A program made the position numbers and the translations under genes. The notes below the pieces were generated by a model. It made no database searches. It saw only the letters and a program-made list of their open reading frames with translations, and was not told where the DNA came from. A stretch of 64,000 bases of DNA from Burkholderia pyrrocinia (GTDB lineage Bacteria > Pseudomonadota > Gammaproteobacteria > Burkholderiales > Burkholderiaceae), in NCBI RefSeq assembly GCF_001028665.1, contig NZ_CP011503.1:2232001-2296000 (forward strand), written 5' to 3'. This document shows positions 24,636 to 33,561 of the stretch, in pieces. Each line of letters opens with the position of its first letter. The first letter of the stretch is position 1.

Positions 24636-25088
24636 CTATCGCGGCGGCTTGCGCTTGCCGGTCAGCTCGGCCCAGCGTTTCTCGAGCGGGCCTTCGACCA
24701 TCGGCTTGATCGACGTGCCGGAGCTCTGCGCATCCCAGGTCTGTACCGAGTACGGGTGGACGCGCAGTGCGTCGCGCGCGATCACGACGTCCTGGTGCGC
24801 GTCGACCAGCCAGTCGTACACAAAGTCGATGCACAGCCGGTAACCGCGCTTCGTCGACGGATCGGGCACCTCGTACGGCGCACGCGTCACGTAGCCGGAA
24901 CCGAACACACCCTTGGGCTCCTTCGCGACGCGGTGCAGGAATACGCGGTCGCCCGGCAGGATGCCGCGCGCGAAGCCGCAGCCCCACACGTCATGCACGG
25001 CCTCGCCGGCCTTCACGCGCGCGGCGACGTCGGGCAGTTCGGGCCATGGCCATTTCTTGGGGCTCCAGATCAGCAGGAAAGCGGTCAT
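24636..25088 (-). CDS. EVE/PUA-like domain protein, function unknown
   Basis: A 150-residue protein beginning MTAFLLIWSPKKWPWPELPD, with an alternating beta pattern LPGDRVFLHRV.....GVFGSGYVTRAPYEV. This resembles EVE or ASCH-type PUA-like domains that read modified bases in nucleic acids, but I recognise the fold only by pattern. The C-terminus has WAELTGKRKPP, a basic end. It lies upstream of hemL on the same strand with a 186-bp gap and is divergent from the Bcr exporter. The function is unknown. Confidence 0.6.
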   Translation of the reverse strand: MTAFLLIWSPKKWPWPELPDVAARVKAGEAVHDVWGCGFARGILPGDRVFLHRVAKEPKGVFGSGYVTRAPYEVPDPSTKRGYRLCIDFVYDWLVDAHQDVVIARDALRVHPYSVQTWDAQSSGTSIKPMVEGPLEKRWAELTGKRKPPR

Positions 25089-25342
25089 CGGTTCGGTCGT
25101 GCGTCGAATTGATCAGACAAGAGAAGCAGGCAGCAGCAAGCTTAATCGAATCCGCGCGGGATCCCGCGATCCCGCGCGACGGGCGCCGCGCCGGTGTTTC
25201 CCGGCCTGCTGCCGCACGCGGCCCGCAGCACGCAAAAAAGTTGCGCGTACAATCATGGGCCTGAACGCGCCGTCCGCGGCGCGGCTTCCCGTCTTCACCG
25301 CCACGCGCGCCCCGATGCGCGCGGGCTCCATTCCGGATACCC

Positions 25343-26560
25343 ATGCCTCACGTCGTCCGGCGCCGGCCCGATGCCCGGCTGATCCTGTTGCTCGGCGCGC
25401 TCGCCGCCTGCGGGCCGATCGCCACCGACATGTACCTGCCGAGCCTGCCGTCGATCGCCGCCGGCTTCTCCGTCAGCCCCGGCGCCGCGCAGCGCACGCT
25501 GACGAGCTTCATGGCCGGCTTCTCGGTCGGCATGCTGCTGTACGGGCCGCTGTCCGATACGTGGGGCCGCCGCCCCGTGCTGCTCGGCGGCATCGCGCTG
25601 TTCACGCTCGCGAGCGTCGGCTGCTTCGTCGCGGGCTCGATCGACATGCTGATCGTCGTGCGCTTCCTGCAGGCGCTCGGCGCCGGCGCCGCGTCGGTGC
25701 TGGCCCGTGCGATCGCGCGCGACGCGCACGAGCCGAGCGACGCGGCGAAGGTGCTGTCGATGGTCGCGATCGTCACCGCGGTCGGGCCGCTGCTCGCGCC
25801 GCTGATCGGCGGCCAGATCCTGCGCTTCTCGGGCTGGCGCGGCGTGTTCGTCGTGCTGGCCGTGTTCGGCGCGGTGTGCGCGGCGACTGCATACCTGCGC
25901 GTGCCCGAAACCTGGCCGAAGGAGCGGCGCAAGAGCACGGCCGTGCTCGCGTCGTTCGCGTCGTACGGGCGCATCCTGTCCGACCCCGTCGCGTGGGGGC
26001 ACATGCTGTGCGGCGGGATGGCATTCGCGTCGATGTTCTCGTACATCACCGCGACGCCGTTCGTGTACATCGAGTATTTCCACGTGTCGCCGCAGCACTA
26101 CGGGCTGCTGTTCGGGCTGAACGTCGTCGGGATCATGATCGGCAACTTCGCGAACACGCGGCTCGTCGGCCGCATCGGCTCGCTGCGCATCATCGCGGCC
26201 GCGTCGCTCGTGAGCTGCATCGCGTCGCTCGCGGTCGCGCTCGTCGCGCTGACCGGGTGGGGCGGGCTGTGGTCGATCGTCGTGTGCCTGTTCTTCGTCG
26301 TCGGCGTGGTCGGGATCCTGTCCGCGAACTGCACGACCGACCTCATGCATCGCTATCCGCACAACGCGGGCGCGTCGGCGGCCGTGTTCGGCGCGATGCA
26401 GCTCGCGCTCGGCGCGCTCGCGAGCGTCGCGATCGGCGCACTCGCGGACGGCACGCCGTTCGCGATGGGCGTGACGATCGGCGTCACGGGCGTGCTGTGT
26501 TTCGCCGGCCGCTACCTCGTTCTGCGCTGGCACGGGCGGCCCGTGAAAGCGGGCGCCTGA
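25343..26560 (+). CDS. Bcr/CflA-family MFS drug exporter
   Basis: A 405-residue, 12-helix MFS protein. LLGALAACGPIATDMYLPSL at the N-terminus is the Bcr/CflA signature with its conserved Asp in helix 1. GPLSDTWGRRPVLLGG is motif A, and RFLQALGAGAASVLARAIA is motif C-like for drug:proton antiporters. Export of sulfonamides or bicyclomycin-type compounds is known for the family; the substrate here is unknown. It is monocistronic, ending at a strong terminator. Confidence 0.9.
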   Translation: MPHVVRRRPDARLILLLGALAACGPIATDMYLPSLPSIAAGFSVSPGAAQRTLTSFMAGFSVGMLLYGPLSDTWGRRPVLLGGIALFTLASVGCFVAGSIDMLIVVRFLQALGAGAASVLARAIARDAHEPSDAAKVLSMVAIVTAVGPLLAPLIGGQILRFSGWRGVFVVLAVFGAVCAATAYLRVPETWPKERRKSTAVLASFASYGRILSDPVAWGHMLCGGMAFASMFSYITATPFVYIEYFHVSPQHYGLLFGLNVVGIMIGNFANTRLVGRIGSLRIIAAASLVSCIASLAVALVALTGWGGLWSIVVCLFFVVGVVGILSANCTTDLMHRYPHNAGASAAVFGAMQLALGALASVAIGALADGTPFAMGVTIGVTGVLCFAGRYLVLRWHGRPVKAGA

Positions 26561-26583
26561 GCGGGCAGCCGGGCGGCACCATG

Positions 26584-26621
26584 AAAAACGCCACCGCGCG
26601 CGATGCGCCGGTGGCGTTTTT
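26584..26621 (+). terminator. Rho-independent terminator between convergent genes
   Basis: AAAAACGCCACCG pairs with CGGTGGCGTTTTT over a 12-nt loop. The symmetry gives an A-run and a T-run, so it can act for the exporter (plus strand) and for glk/hexR (minus strand). Confidence 0.9.
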
Positions 26622-26659
26622 CGTTGGGGTGCAGGAAGCGGCTTGCGCCGCGCCGTGCA

Positions 26660-28588
26660 TCAATCCCGCGCGACGTCCTTCGCCGCCGGCGACGCGCCGT
26701 GGCTCAGCCAGTCGAGCACGTCGGCCGTTTCGTCGTCGTTCGCGCGCGCCTTCGCCTGCGCGACGGCTTCGGGCAGTTCGCCGTTCGTCGACGCGCGGCG
26801 GATCGCGACGCCGACCGCGAGGATGTCGATCATCAGCAGATGCAGGATCCGCGAGATCATCGACAGCTGCGACTCGCGCATCTCGATGTGGTCGGTCTCG
26901 AGCGCGACGGTCGCGCGCTTCGCGAGCGGCGTGTTGCTCGACGTGATCGCGATCACCTTCGCGCCGGCCTGCATCGCGACGTCGAGCACGCGCAGCAGCT
27001 CGGGCGCGCGCCCCGACTTCGACACCGCGACGATCACGTCGCCCTTGCCGAGCAGCGCGGCCGACGCGGCCTGCATGTACAGGTCGCCGTACGCGATCGT
27101 CGGAATCCCGAAGCGGAAGAACTTGTAGTGCGCGTCCTGCGCGACGATGTTCGAGTTGCCGAGCCCGTAGAACTCGATGCGTCGCGCGCTGTTCAGGATC
27201 TCGATCGCGTTCTCGACATGCTCGAAGTTCAGGTGCTCGCGCAACTGCAGGATCGCCGACACCGTGTTGTCGAGCACCTTCGCGCCGAAGTCGGTGGCCG
27301 TGTCGCCGAGATGCACCTGGCTGTGGCTCATCGGGATCGTGCCGGTGAGGCCGGTGGCGAGCTTCAGCTTGAAGTCCGACAGCCCCTGGCAGCCGAGCGA
27401 GCGGCAGAAGCGGATCACGGTCGGCTGGCTCACGTCGGCCTTGCGCGCGATGTCGACGATCGGATCGTTGATGATCGAGCGCGGATGATTCAGCGCGAGA
27501 TCGGCGACGCGGCGCTCGGCCGGCGTCAGCGCATCGCGCATCTGGCGGATCCGCTCGAACACGGCCGACGACGCACCGCCCGAGCGGTTCGACAGCTGCT
27601 CCGCGAGGATCGCCGACACGCCGAGGAACGCCGGGTATTCGGCGGTGATCAGGTAGGTCGGGATGTTCTCGAGATAGTGCGTGAAGCGGCCCTTCGCCTC
27701 GAAGCGCGCGCGGAACGACGAGCGCGTGAACAGTTCGCCGAGCTTCAGCGCGACGCCGCCGCCGATGTACACGCCGCCGAGCGCGCCGAGCGTCAGCGCG
27801 ACGCTGCCGGCGAACGCGCCGAGAATCCCGCAGAAGCATTCGACCGTCTCGAGCGCGAGTGCGTCGCCCGCATGCGCGCGCTCGACGATCTCGACCGTGT
27901 CGACGGTCGCGGCGACGCGCTTCTTGTCGCGTGCGGCGAGCGCGCGATAGATGATCTCCATGCCGGGGCCCGCGCACACGCGCTCGAACGACACGTGCGG
28001 AAACTTCTTGCGCGCGTATTGCAGCACCAGGTCCTCGCGCTCGTCCTGCGGCGCGAACGATGCGTGGCCGCCCTCGCTGCCGAGCGCGATCCAGCGGTCG
28101 TCGGCCGGAATCAGTCCCGACACGCCGAGGCCGGTGCCGGGTCCGAGCAGCCCGATCACGCTGTTCTGGCGGCGCGCGCCGCCGCCGACCTGCACGCGCT
28201 GCGCGTCGGTCAGGCCCGGCAGCGCCATCGCGAGCGCGGTGAAATCGTTGACGACGAGCAGCGTGTCGAAGCCGAGCGCACGGCGCGTCGCCTCGATCGA
28301 GAAGCTCCAGTCGTGGTTGGTCATCGTGACCTGGTCGCCGTCGACCGGATTGGCGATCGCGATCGCCGCGTGGTTCACGCGGCTGATCTTCACGTCCTTC
28401 AGGTACTTGCGGATCGCGTCGGTGATCGTCGGGTAGTCGGCGCCGGGATATACGCGGATCTGCGTGATCTCGCCCGGGCCGGTTTCCAGCGCGAAGCGCG
28501 CGTTGGTGCCACCGACGTCCGCGAGCAGGCGCGGGCCGTCGGCATGCTGTCCCGCGACGACCGCCTTACTTTGCGCACCAGTAGACAT
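26660..28588 (-). CDS. glk: Bifunctional glucokinase / HexR-type RpiR regulator fusion
   Basis: A 642-residue fusion. Residues 1-335 form a proteobacterial glucokinase: [14 protein letters not shown] (21-34), [14 protein letters not shown] (112-125), [14 protein letters not shown] and [11 protein letters not shown] (170-180). Residues 345-420 are an RpiR helix-turn-helix ([13 protein letters not shown], then [19 protein letters not shown]), and about 460-600 a SIS domain ([14 protein letters not shown]) that binds phosphorylated sugars such as KDPG. It makes glucose 6-phosphate and probably represses zwf-pgl-glk and the ABC operon. It overlaps pgl by 23 bp. This fusion is known in Burkholderia. 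Confidence 0.95.
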   Translation of the reverse strand: MSTGAQSKAVVAGQHADGPRLLADVGGTNARFALETGPGEITQIRVYPGADYPTITDAIRKYLKDVKISRVNHAAIAIANPVDGDQVTMTNHDWSFSIEATRRALGFDTLLVVNDFTALAMALPGLTDAQRVQVGGGARRQNSVIGLLGPGTGLGVSGLIPADDRWIALGSEGGHASFAPQDEREDLVLQYARKKFPHVSFERVCAGPGMEIIYRALAARDKKRVAATVDTVEIVERAHAGDALALETVECFCGILGAFAGSVALTLGALGGVYIGGGVALKLGELFTRSSFRARFEAKGRFTHYLENIPTYLITAEYPAFLGVSAILAEQLSNRSGGASSAVFERIRQMRDALTPAERRVADLALNHPRSIINDPIVDIARKADVSQPTVIRFCRSLGCQGLSDFKLKLATGLTGTIPMSHSQVHLGDTATDFGAKVLDNTVSAILQLREHLNFEHVENAIEILNSARRIEFYGLGNSNIVAQDAHYKFFRFGIPTIAYGDLYMQAASAALLGKGDVIVAVSKSGRAPELLRVLDVAMQAGAKVIAITSSNTPLAKRATVALETDHIEMRESQLSMISRILHLLMIDILAVGVAIRRASTNGELPEAVAQAKARANDDETADVLDWLSHGASPAAKDVARD

Positions 28589-29246
28589 CGAGCTGGGTCC
28601 CCTTGTCGTTGGCCAGTTGGGAAATCGCGTTCTTCTGCAGCGACGCGGCCGCGGCGTCGAGCACGTCGCGCTTGGCGGGGCCTGCGATCAGCAGGAACAG
28701 CCGGTCGACGCGCTTGAGCGCATCGAGCGAAAAGCTCACGCGCGGGTGCGGCGCGGCGCCCGGATGCACGGCGACGAAACGCTCGGGCGTCGCGATCGCG
28801 TGGTCCCATTCGGGTGCGTCGGCGAAGATCGACGCGGTGTGGCCGTCCTCGCCCATGCCGAGCACCGCGACGTTCGGCACGCGGTAGCCGGCGTTCGCGT
28901 TGAGGGCGGCGACATGCGCGTCGAGCGTGGCGCGCGTGTCGACGAGCGGCAGGAAGCGGGCAGGGGCCGCCGCGTGCTGCAGCAACGTGTCGCGCACGAG
29001 GTGCGCGTTGCTGGCCGCGTCGTCCTCCGGCACCCAGCGGTCGTCGACCAGCGTCACGTCGACGCCGGCCCAGTCGAGCGCCGCATGCGACAGCGTGTGC
29101 AGGAACGGGCGCGGGCTCGTGCCGCCGGACACCGCGAGCGTCGGGCGCGCGGGGCCGGCGAGCGCCGCGCGCAGCGCATCGCCGACGGCGCGCGCGAGCG
29201 CTTCGCTTTGCGCTTCCTGGGTGTCGAAAGCGTGGATCTCGATCAC
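28566..29246 (-). CDS. pgl: 6-phosphogluconolactonase
   Basis: A 226-residue DevB/SOL-type lactonase of normal length. [53 protein letters not shown] and [11 protein letters not shown] are diagnostic blocks. It hydrolyses 6-phosphogluconolactone to 6-phosphogluconate, the substrate of the Entner-Doudoroff dehydratase. It follows zwf by 88 bp and overlaps glk/hexR by 23 bp, forming the zwf-pgl-glk operon. Confidence 0.95.
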   Translation of the reverse strand: MIEIHAFDTQEAQSEALARAVGDALRAALAGPARPTLAVSGGTSPRPFLHTLSHAALDWAGVDVTLVDDRWVPEDDAASNAHLVRDTLLQHAAAPARFLPLVDTRATLDAHVAALNANAGYRVPNVAVLGMGEDGHTASIFADAPEWDHAIATPERFVAVHPGAAPHPRVSFSLDALKRVDRLFLLIAGPAKRDVLDAAAASLQKNAISQLANDKGTQLDVYWCAK

Positions 29247-29334
29247 ATCTCCTCCGGACTGCTTTGTCTGTTCAAATCGTATGAATCGTGGGGCACGTTG
29301 CCGGACGCGGTGACGCGCACGGCAACGTTCTGCA

Positions 29335-30804
29335 TCAGTTTTCTTCTTCGAGCCAGCAGGTGTCGTGCTGCGCGAGCATCGCGCTCGCCGCGGCCGGCCC
29401 CCACGTGCCCGCCGCGTACGGCTTCGGCGGCTTCAGCGAGCGCGCCCATTCGTTCAGGATCGGCTCGACCCAGCGCCATGCGGCTTCCTGTTCGTCGCGA
29501 CGCACGAACAGCGCGAGCCGGCCGTTGATCACGTCGAGCAGCAGGCGCTGGTACGCCTCCATCTGCCCTTCCTTGAAGAACCGGTCGAACGCGAGGTCGA
29601 GGTGCACGCTCGCGAGGTTCATCCCTTCGCCGGGCTGCTTCGCGAGGCAGTACAGGCGGATCGTCTCGTTCGGCTGCAGCCGGATCACGAGGCGGTTCGA
29701 ACCGGGACGCAGCGCGGTCGGTCCGAGCGCCGAATGCGGCACCGGGCGGAAGTTGACGACGATCTCCGCGACGCGGTCGGCGAGACGCTTGCCGGTGCGC
29801 AGGAAGAACGGCACGCCGGCCCAGCGCCAGTTCTCGATCTCGACCTTCAGCGCGACGAAGGTTTCGGTCTGGCTGTCGGGCTTCACGCCCGGCTCGGTCG
29901 CGTAGGCCGGCACCTGCGCGCCCTTGATCACGCCCGCATGATACTGGCCGCGCACGGCAACCTTGCCGATGTCGCGCGGATCGACCGGTTTCAGCGCCCG
30001 CAGCACGCGCAGCTTTTCGTCGCGCACCGAGTCGGAATCCATCGAATGCGGCGGCTCCATCGCGACGATCGACAACAGTTGCAGCAGGTGGTTCTGCACC
30101 ATGTCGCGCAGCGCGCCCGTATTGTCGTAGAAATCGCCGCGCGCTTCGACGCCGAGCTCCTCGGCGATCGTGATCTGGATGCTCTCGACCCATTCGCGGC
30201 GCCACAGCGGCTCGAACAGCGCATTGCCGAAGCGCAGCGCGAGCAGGTTCTGCACCGGCTCCTTGCCGAGGTAGTGGTCGATCCGGTAGATCTGGCCTTC
30301 CGCGAAGATCTCGCCGACCGCGTCGTTGATCGCATTCGACGAGCGCAGGTCGTAGCCGAGCGGCTTCTCGAGCACGATGCGCGAGCCTTCGCTCAGGCCG
30401 ACCGACGCGAGCGCGTTGCAGATCGGCACGAACAGCGACGGGCCCGTCGCGAGATAGAACACGCGGATGCCGGGCAGCGATGCGATCGCGTCGCGCAGCA
30501 CGGCGTAGTCTTCCGCGCGACCGAGGTCGAGCTTCACGTATTCGATGCGCTGGAGAAAGGACTTCCACGCGGTTTCGTCGAACGCCTTGCCGGCTGCCTT
30601 GACCGCATGCGGCTTCACATGCGTGTCGACCCACTCGAGATAACCCGCCTGATCCGATTCGTGCCGCGCCACCGCGACGATCCGGCCGCTCTCCGCCAGC
30701 ATGTTCGCACGGTGCGCTTCGAACAGCGCAGGCAGGATCTTGCGCATCGACAGATCGCCGGTGCCGCCGAAAAGTACGAAGGTAAAGCTGGAATCGGTAT
30801 GCAT
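29335..30804 (-). CDS. zwf: Glucose-6-phosphate 1-dehydrogenase
   Basis: A 489-residue NADP-dependent enzyme. FVLFGGTGDLSMRKILPALF is the dinucleotide-binding start, FLQRIEYVKLDLGRAEDY follows, and YRIDHYLGKEPVQNLLALRF is the substrate-binding signature with catalytic His/Lys. LEKPLG and the C-terminal KQPGEGMN are also typical. The MHTDSS start at 30804 follows a ribosome binding site; an upstream frame contains no homology. It is the first gene of the operon, read from the leftward promoter at about 30873-30900 that shares an operator with the ABC operon. Confidence 0.96.
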   Translation of the reverse strand: MHTDSSFTFVLFGGTGDLSMRKILPALFEAHRANMLAESGRIVAVARHESDQAGYLEWVDTHVKPHAVKAAGKAFDETAWKSFLQRIEYVKLDLGRAEDYAVLRDAIASLPGIRVFYLATGPSLFVPICNALASVGLSEGSRIVLEKPLGYDLRSSNAINDAVGEIFAEGQIYRIDHYLGKEPVQNLLALRFGNALFEPLWRREWVESIQITIAEELGVEARGDFYDNTGALRDMVQNHLLQLLSIVAMEPPHSMDSDSVRDEKLRVLRALKPVDPRDIGKVAVRGQYHAGVIKGAQVPAYATEPGVKPDSQTETFVALKVEIENWRWAGVPFFLRTGKRLADRVAEIVVNFRPVPHSALGPTALRPGSNRLVIRLQPNETIRLYCLAKQPGEGMNLASVHLDLAFDRFFKEGQMEAYQRLLLDVINGRLALFVRRDEQEAAWRWVEPILNEWARSLKPPKPYAAGTWGPAAASAMLAQHDTCWLEEEN

Positions 30805-30862
30805 GTGTCTCCGCCGGGTTTGGGGGTGCTGGGAAGCAATCCGTAGTGCGATAAAAATATTT

Positions 30863-30900
30863 TTGACACTGAATTGTAGTTTAACTACAATCCGCCGCAA
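30863..30900. promoter_or_regulatory. Divergent zwf and sugar-ABC promoters overlapping one HexR-type operator
   Basis: The palindrome TTGTAGTTTAACTACAA (30874-30890) fits the HexR pattern TGTA-N7-TACA known from gammaproteobacteria and the TTGT..ACAA pattern of pseudomonads. Rightward promoter: TTGACA (30863-30868), 17 bp, TACAAT (30886-30891). Leftward promoter: TTGCGG (30900-30895), 16 bp, TACAAT (30878-30873). Each -10 box is one arm of the palindrome plus a base, so one bound dimer would block both. The rightward leader would be about 340 nt. Confidence 0.75.
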
Positions 30901-31083
30901 GGGGTAGCACCTGGGTGAAGAAAAAAAGAAGTGCGGTCGATGAACTGCGCGAGCTTCGCCCTCGGGAGCGCCTTGTGCCGAATGTTATCGGACATTGATG
31001 GCGCGCATCGTCCGCGCACCGTCGCCCCCGGGCTCGCGTCGCATCATCGCGGCGGGCCAGAAACACAAAGAGGAGACACGCCG

Positions 31084-31110
31084 TTGAATCTCGATTCACG
31101 CTTTCTGTAA
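31084..31110 (+). other. Mini reading frame and palindrome in the leader of the sugar-ABC operon
   Basis: GAGGAG (31070-31075) is spaced 8 bp before TTG at 31084, which opens the 8-codon frame MNLDSRFL and a stop at 31108-31110. The same stretch contains the perfect dyad TGAATC-TC-GATTCA (31085-31098). It could also be read as a weak promoter (TTGAAT, 16 bp, TGTAAG). A leader peptide, operator and secondary promoter are all possible. The gene itself starts 127 bp later at 31237. Confidence 0.35.
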
Positions 31111-31236
31111 GAGCCCGGCCGGTCATCGGCCCCGTACGCTGCATGCGTCCCGCGGCTCGATTTCCCCGTCGTTATCAAGAAGCCGGTTCCCGGTCAGGGA
31201 ACCTCACGAGTTGATTCAGTCTGGAGGAGATAAGTA

Positions 31237-32484
31237 ATGAAAGTTCGCTCGATCATGGGCGCGCTCTGCGCGGCAGGTCTGATGGCTGGCGCCGTGGCGG
31301 CGCAGGCAGCCGAGAATGTAACGGTGCTGCACTGGTGGACCTCGGGCGGCGAGTCGAAGGCCGTCGGCGTGCTGAAGGACGACCTGCAGAAGCAGGGCTA
31401 CGTGTGGAAGGACTTCGCGGTCGCGGGCGGCGCCGGCGCCGCGGCGATGACCGCGCTGAAGACCAAGGTGATCAGCGGCGACACACCGTCGGCCGCGCAG
31501 ATCAAGGGTCCGCTGATCCAGGACTGGGCCGACCAGGGCGTGCTCGTCAACATCGATTCCGCCGCCGGCGACTGGAAGCAGAACCTGCCGCCGGAAATCG
31601 ACAAGATCATCAAGTACAAGGGCCACACCGTCGCCGCGCCGTTCTCGGTGCACCGCGTGAACTGGCTGTACATCAACAAGGCCGCGCTCGACAAGATCGG
31701 CGCGAAGGTGCCGACCACCTGGCCTGAATTCTTCGCGGTGGCCGACAAGCTGAAGGCCGCGGGCATCCAGCCGGTCGCGATGGGCGGCCAGCCGTGGCAG
31801 GACCTGACGCTGTGGGAAGACGTCGTGCTGTCGCAGGGCCCGGCGTTCTACAAGAAGGCGCTGGTCGACCTCGACCAGGCGACGCTGACGTCGCCGCAGA
31901 TGCTGTCCGTGTTCGACACGGTGCGCAAGATCCAGGGCTACTTCGATACCGGCCGTAACGGCCGCGACTGGAACCTTGCGACCGCGATGGTCATCAACGG
32001 CAAGGCCGGCATGCAGTTCATGGGCGACTGGGCGAAGGGCGAGTTCGAGAACGCGGGCAAGAAGGCGGGCAAGGACTACATCTGCGCGGCGGTGCCGGGC
32101 ACCGCGAATTCGTACACGTTCAACGTCGATTCGTTCGTGTTCTTCCAGCAGAAGGGCGAGAAGGCCGCGACGGCGGGCCAGGTCGCGCTCGCGAAGACGA
32201 TCATGACGCCGGACTTCCAGGAGCAGTTCAGCCTGCTGAAGGGCTCGGTGCCCGTGCGCCTCGGCGTGAAGATGGACAAGTTCGACGACTGCGCGAAGAA
32301 GTCGTATGCCGACGAGCAGACCGCGATCAAGTCGGGCGGCTTCGTGCCGTCGCTCGCGCACGGGATGGCGCAAAGCGATGCGACCGCCGGCGCGATCACG
32401 GACGTCGTGACGAAGTTCATGAACTCGCAGCAGGATTCGAAGAGCGCGGTCGCCGCGCTCGCGAAGGCCGCGAAGGTCAAGTAA
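31237..32484 (+). CDS. gtsA: Carbohydrate ABC transporter, periplasmic substrate-binding protein
   Basis: A 415-residue extracellular solute-binding protein (family 1). The signal peptide VRSIMGALCAAGLMAGAVAA is cleaved after AQA. The mature start ENVTVLHWWTSGGESKAVGV and the later MQFMGDWAKGEFENAGKKAG match glucose/mannose-binding proteins of pseudomonads and Thermus, giving a glucose-type ligand. GGAGGAG precedes the ATG. It is the first gene of a four-gene importer set and is divergent from zwf; HexR control from the shared operator is inferred. Confidence 0.92.
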   Translation: MKVRSIMGALCAAGLMAGAVAAQAAENVTVLHWWTSGGESKAVGVLKDDLQKQGYVWKDFAVAGGAGAAAMTALKTKVISGDTPSAAQIKGPLIQDWADQGVLVNIDSAAGDWKQNLPPEIDKIIKYKGHTVAAPFSVHRVNWLYINKAALDKIGAKVPTTWPEFFAVADKLKAAGIQPVAMGGQPWQDLTLWEDVVLSQGPAFYKKALVDLDQATLTSPQMLSVFDTVRKIQGYFDTGRNGRDWNLATAMVINGKAGMQFMGDWAKGEFENAGKKAGKDYICAAVPGTANSYTFNVDSFVFFQQKGEKAATAGQVALAKTIMTPDFQEQFSLLKGSVPVRLGVKMDKFDDCAKKSYADEQTAIKSGGFVPSLAHGMAQSDATAGAITDVVTKFMNSQQDSKSAVAALAKAAKVK

Positions 32485-32495
32485 CGCGCGACAGG

Positions 32496-32532
32496 CGCCC
32501 GGCCGGACACGCTTCATCGGCCGGGCGTTTTT
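32496..32532 (+). terminator. Intercistronic terminator between the binding-protein and permease genes
   Basis: CGCCCGGCCG pairs with CGGCCGGGCG over a 12-nt loop, followed by T5. Located after the first gene of the operon, it should let only part of the transcription pass, giving excess binding protein over membrane components, and it also protects the upstream mRNA 3' end. Confidence 0.8.
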
Positions 32533-32622
32533 GCAAGTGCAGCAAACGGGCTCGCCCGCGGGCCCGTGCCGTACCCGGCGCCGGCCCGGCCTGCGCCGCC
32601 CTCGTTCCAGGAGTCGAATCAA

Positions 32623-33561
32623 GTGGCTGCCCCTCTTAGCGGAAACGGATCCGGTGGTGCCGATGCACGGCGTACGTCGCCGATGTCGGCCTTCGCCGAT
32701 CGCTGGATTCCGAAGCTCGTGCTCGCGCCGAGCGTCGCGATCGCCGTGGTGTTCATCTACGGCTTCATCCTGATTACCGGCTATCTGTCGCTGACCAACT
32801 CGCGGCTGTTGCCGAACTACGAATTCGACGGTTTCGGCCGTTATTCGGACCTGTTCCAGAACGACGTGTGGTGGACGTCCGCCGCGAACCTCGGCTGGTT
32901 CGGGATTCCGTTCATCGCGGTCTGCGTGTCGCTCGGGTTGTTCCTCGCGATCCTGCTCGACCAGCGGATCCGCAACGAAGGCGCGCTGCGCGCGATCTTC
33001 CTATACCCGATGGCGCTGTCGTTCATCGTCACCGGCACCGCGTGGCAGTGGATCCTGAACCCGGGCCTCGGCCTCGAGAAGGTGATGCACGACTGGGGCT
33101 GGACGAGCTTCTCGTTTGACTGGCTCGGCGATCCGGACAAGGCGATCTTCTGCGTGGTGATCGCGGCCGTATGGCAGTCGACCGGGTTTGTGATGGCGCT
33201 GTTCCTCGCGGGGCTGCGCGGCGTCGATGCCGAGATCTTCAAGGCCGCGCAGGTCGACGGCGCGACGTTGCCGACCATCTACCGCAAGATCGTGATCCCG
33301 AGCATGCGCCCGGTGTTCTTCTCGGTGCTGCTGATCCTGTGCCACATCACGATCAAGACCTTCGACCTCGTCGTCGCGCTGACGGCGGGCGGCCCGGGCA
33401 CGTCGTCGTCGCTGCCGGCGATGTTCATGTATACGTTTTCGTTCAACCGCGGTCAGCTCGGGCTCGGCGCGGCGTCGTCGGTGATGATGCTCGCGACCGT
33501 GGTCGCGGTGCTGGTGCCGCTGATGTATATGGAATCGAGGAGCACCCGCAATGCAGCCTAA
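32623..33561 (+). CDS. gtsB: Sugar ABC transporter permease (first subunit)
   Basis: A 312-residue MalF/UgpA-type permease with six helices. The EAA loop DAEIFKAAQVDGATLPTIYR (about residues 205-224) contacts the ATPase. KLVLAPSVAIAVVFIYGFIL is helix 1 and GGPGTSSSLPAMFMYTFSF follows the EAA region. A GTG start at 32623 is chosen because CCAGGAG lies 10 bp upstream; ATG at 32683 is an alternative. It overlaps the next permease by 11 bp. Confidence 0.9.
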   Translation: MAAPLSGNGSGGADARRTSPMSAFADRWIPKLVLAPSVAIAVVFIYGFILITGYLSLTNSRLLPNYEFDGFGRYSDLFQNDVWWTSAANLGWFGIPFIAVCVSLGLFLAILLDQRIRNEGALRAIFLYPMALSFIVTGTAWQWILNPGLGLEKVMHDWGWTSFSFDWLGDPDKAIFCVVIAAVWQSTGFVMALFLAGLRGVDAEIFKAAQVDGATLPTIYRKIVIPSMRPVFFSVLLILCHITIKTFDLVVALTAGGPGTSSSLPAMFMYTFSFNRGQLGLGAASSVMMLATVVAVLVPLMYMESRSTRNAA

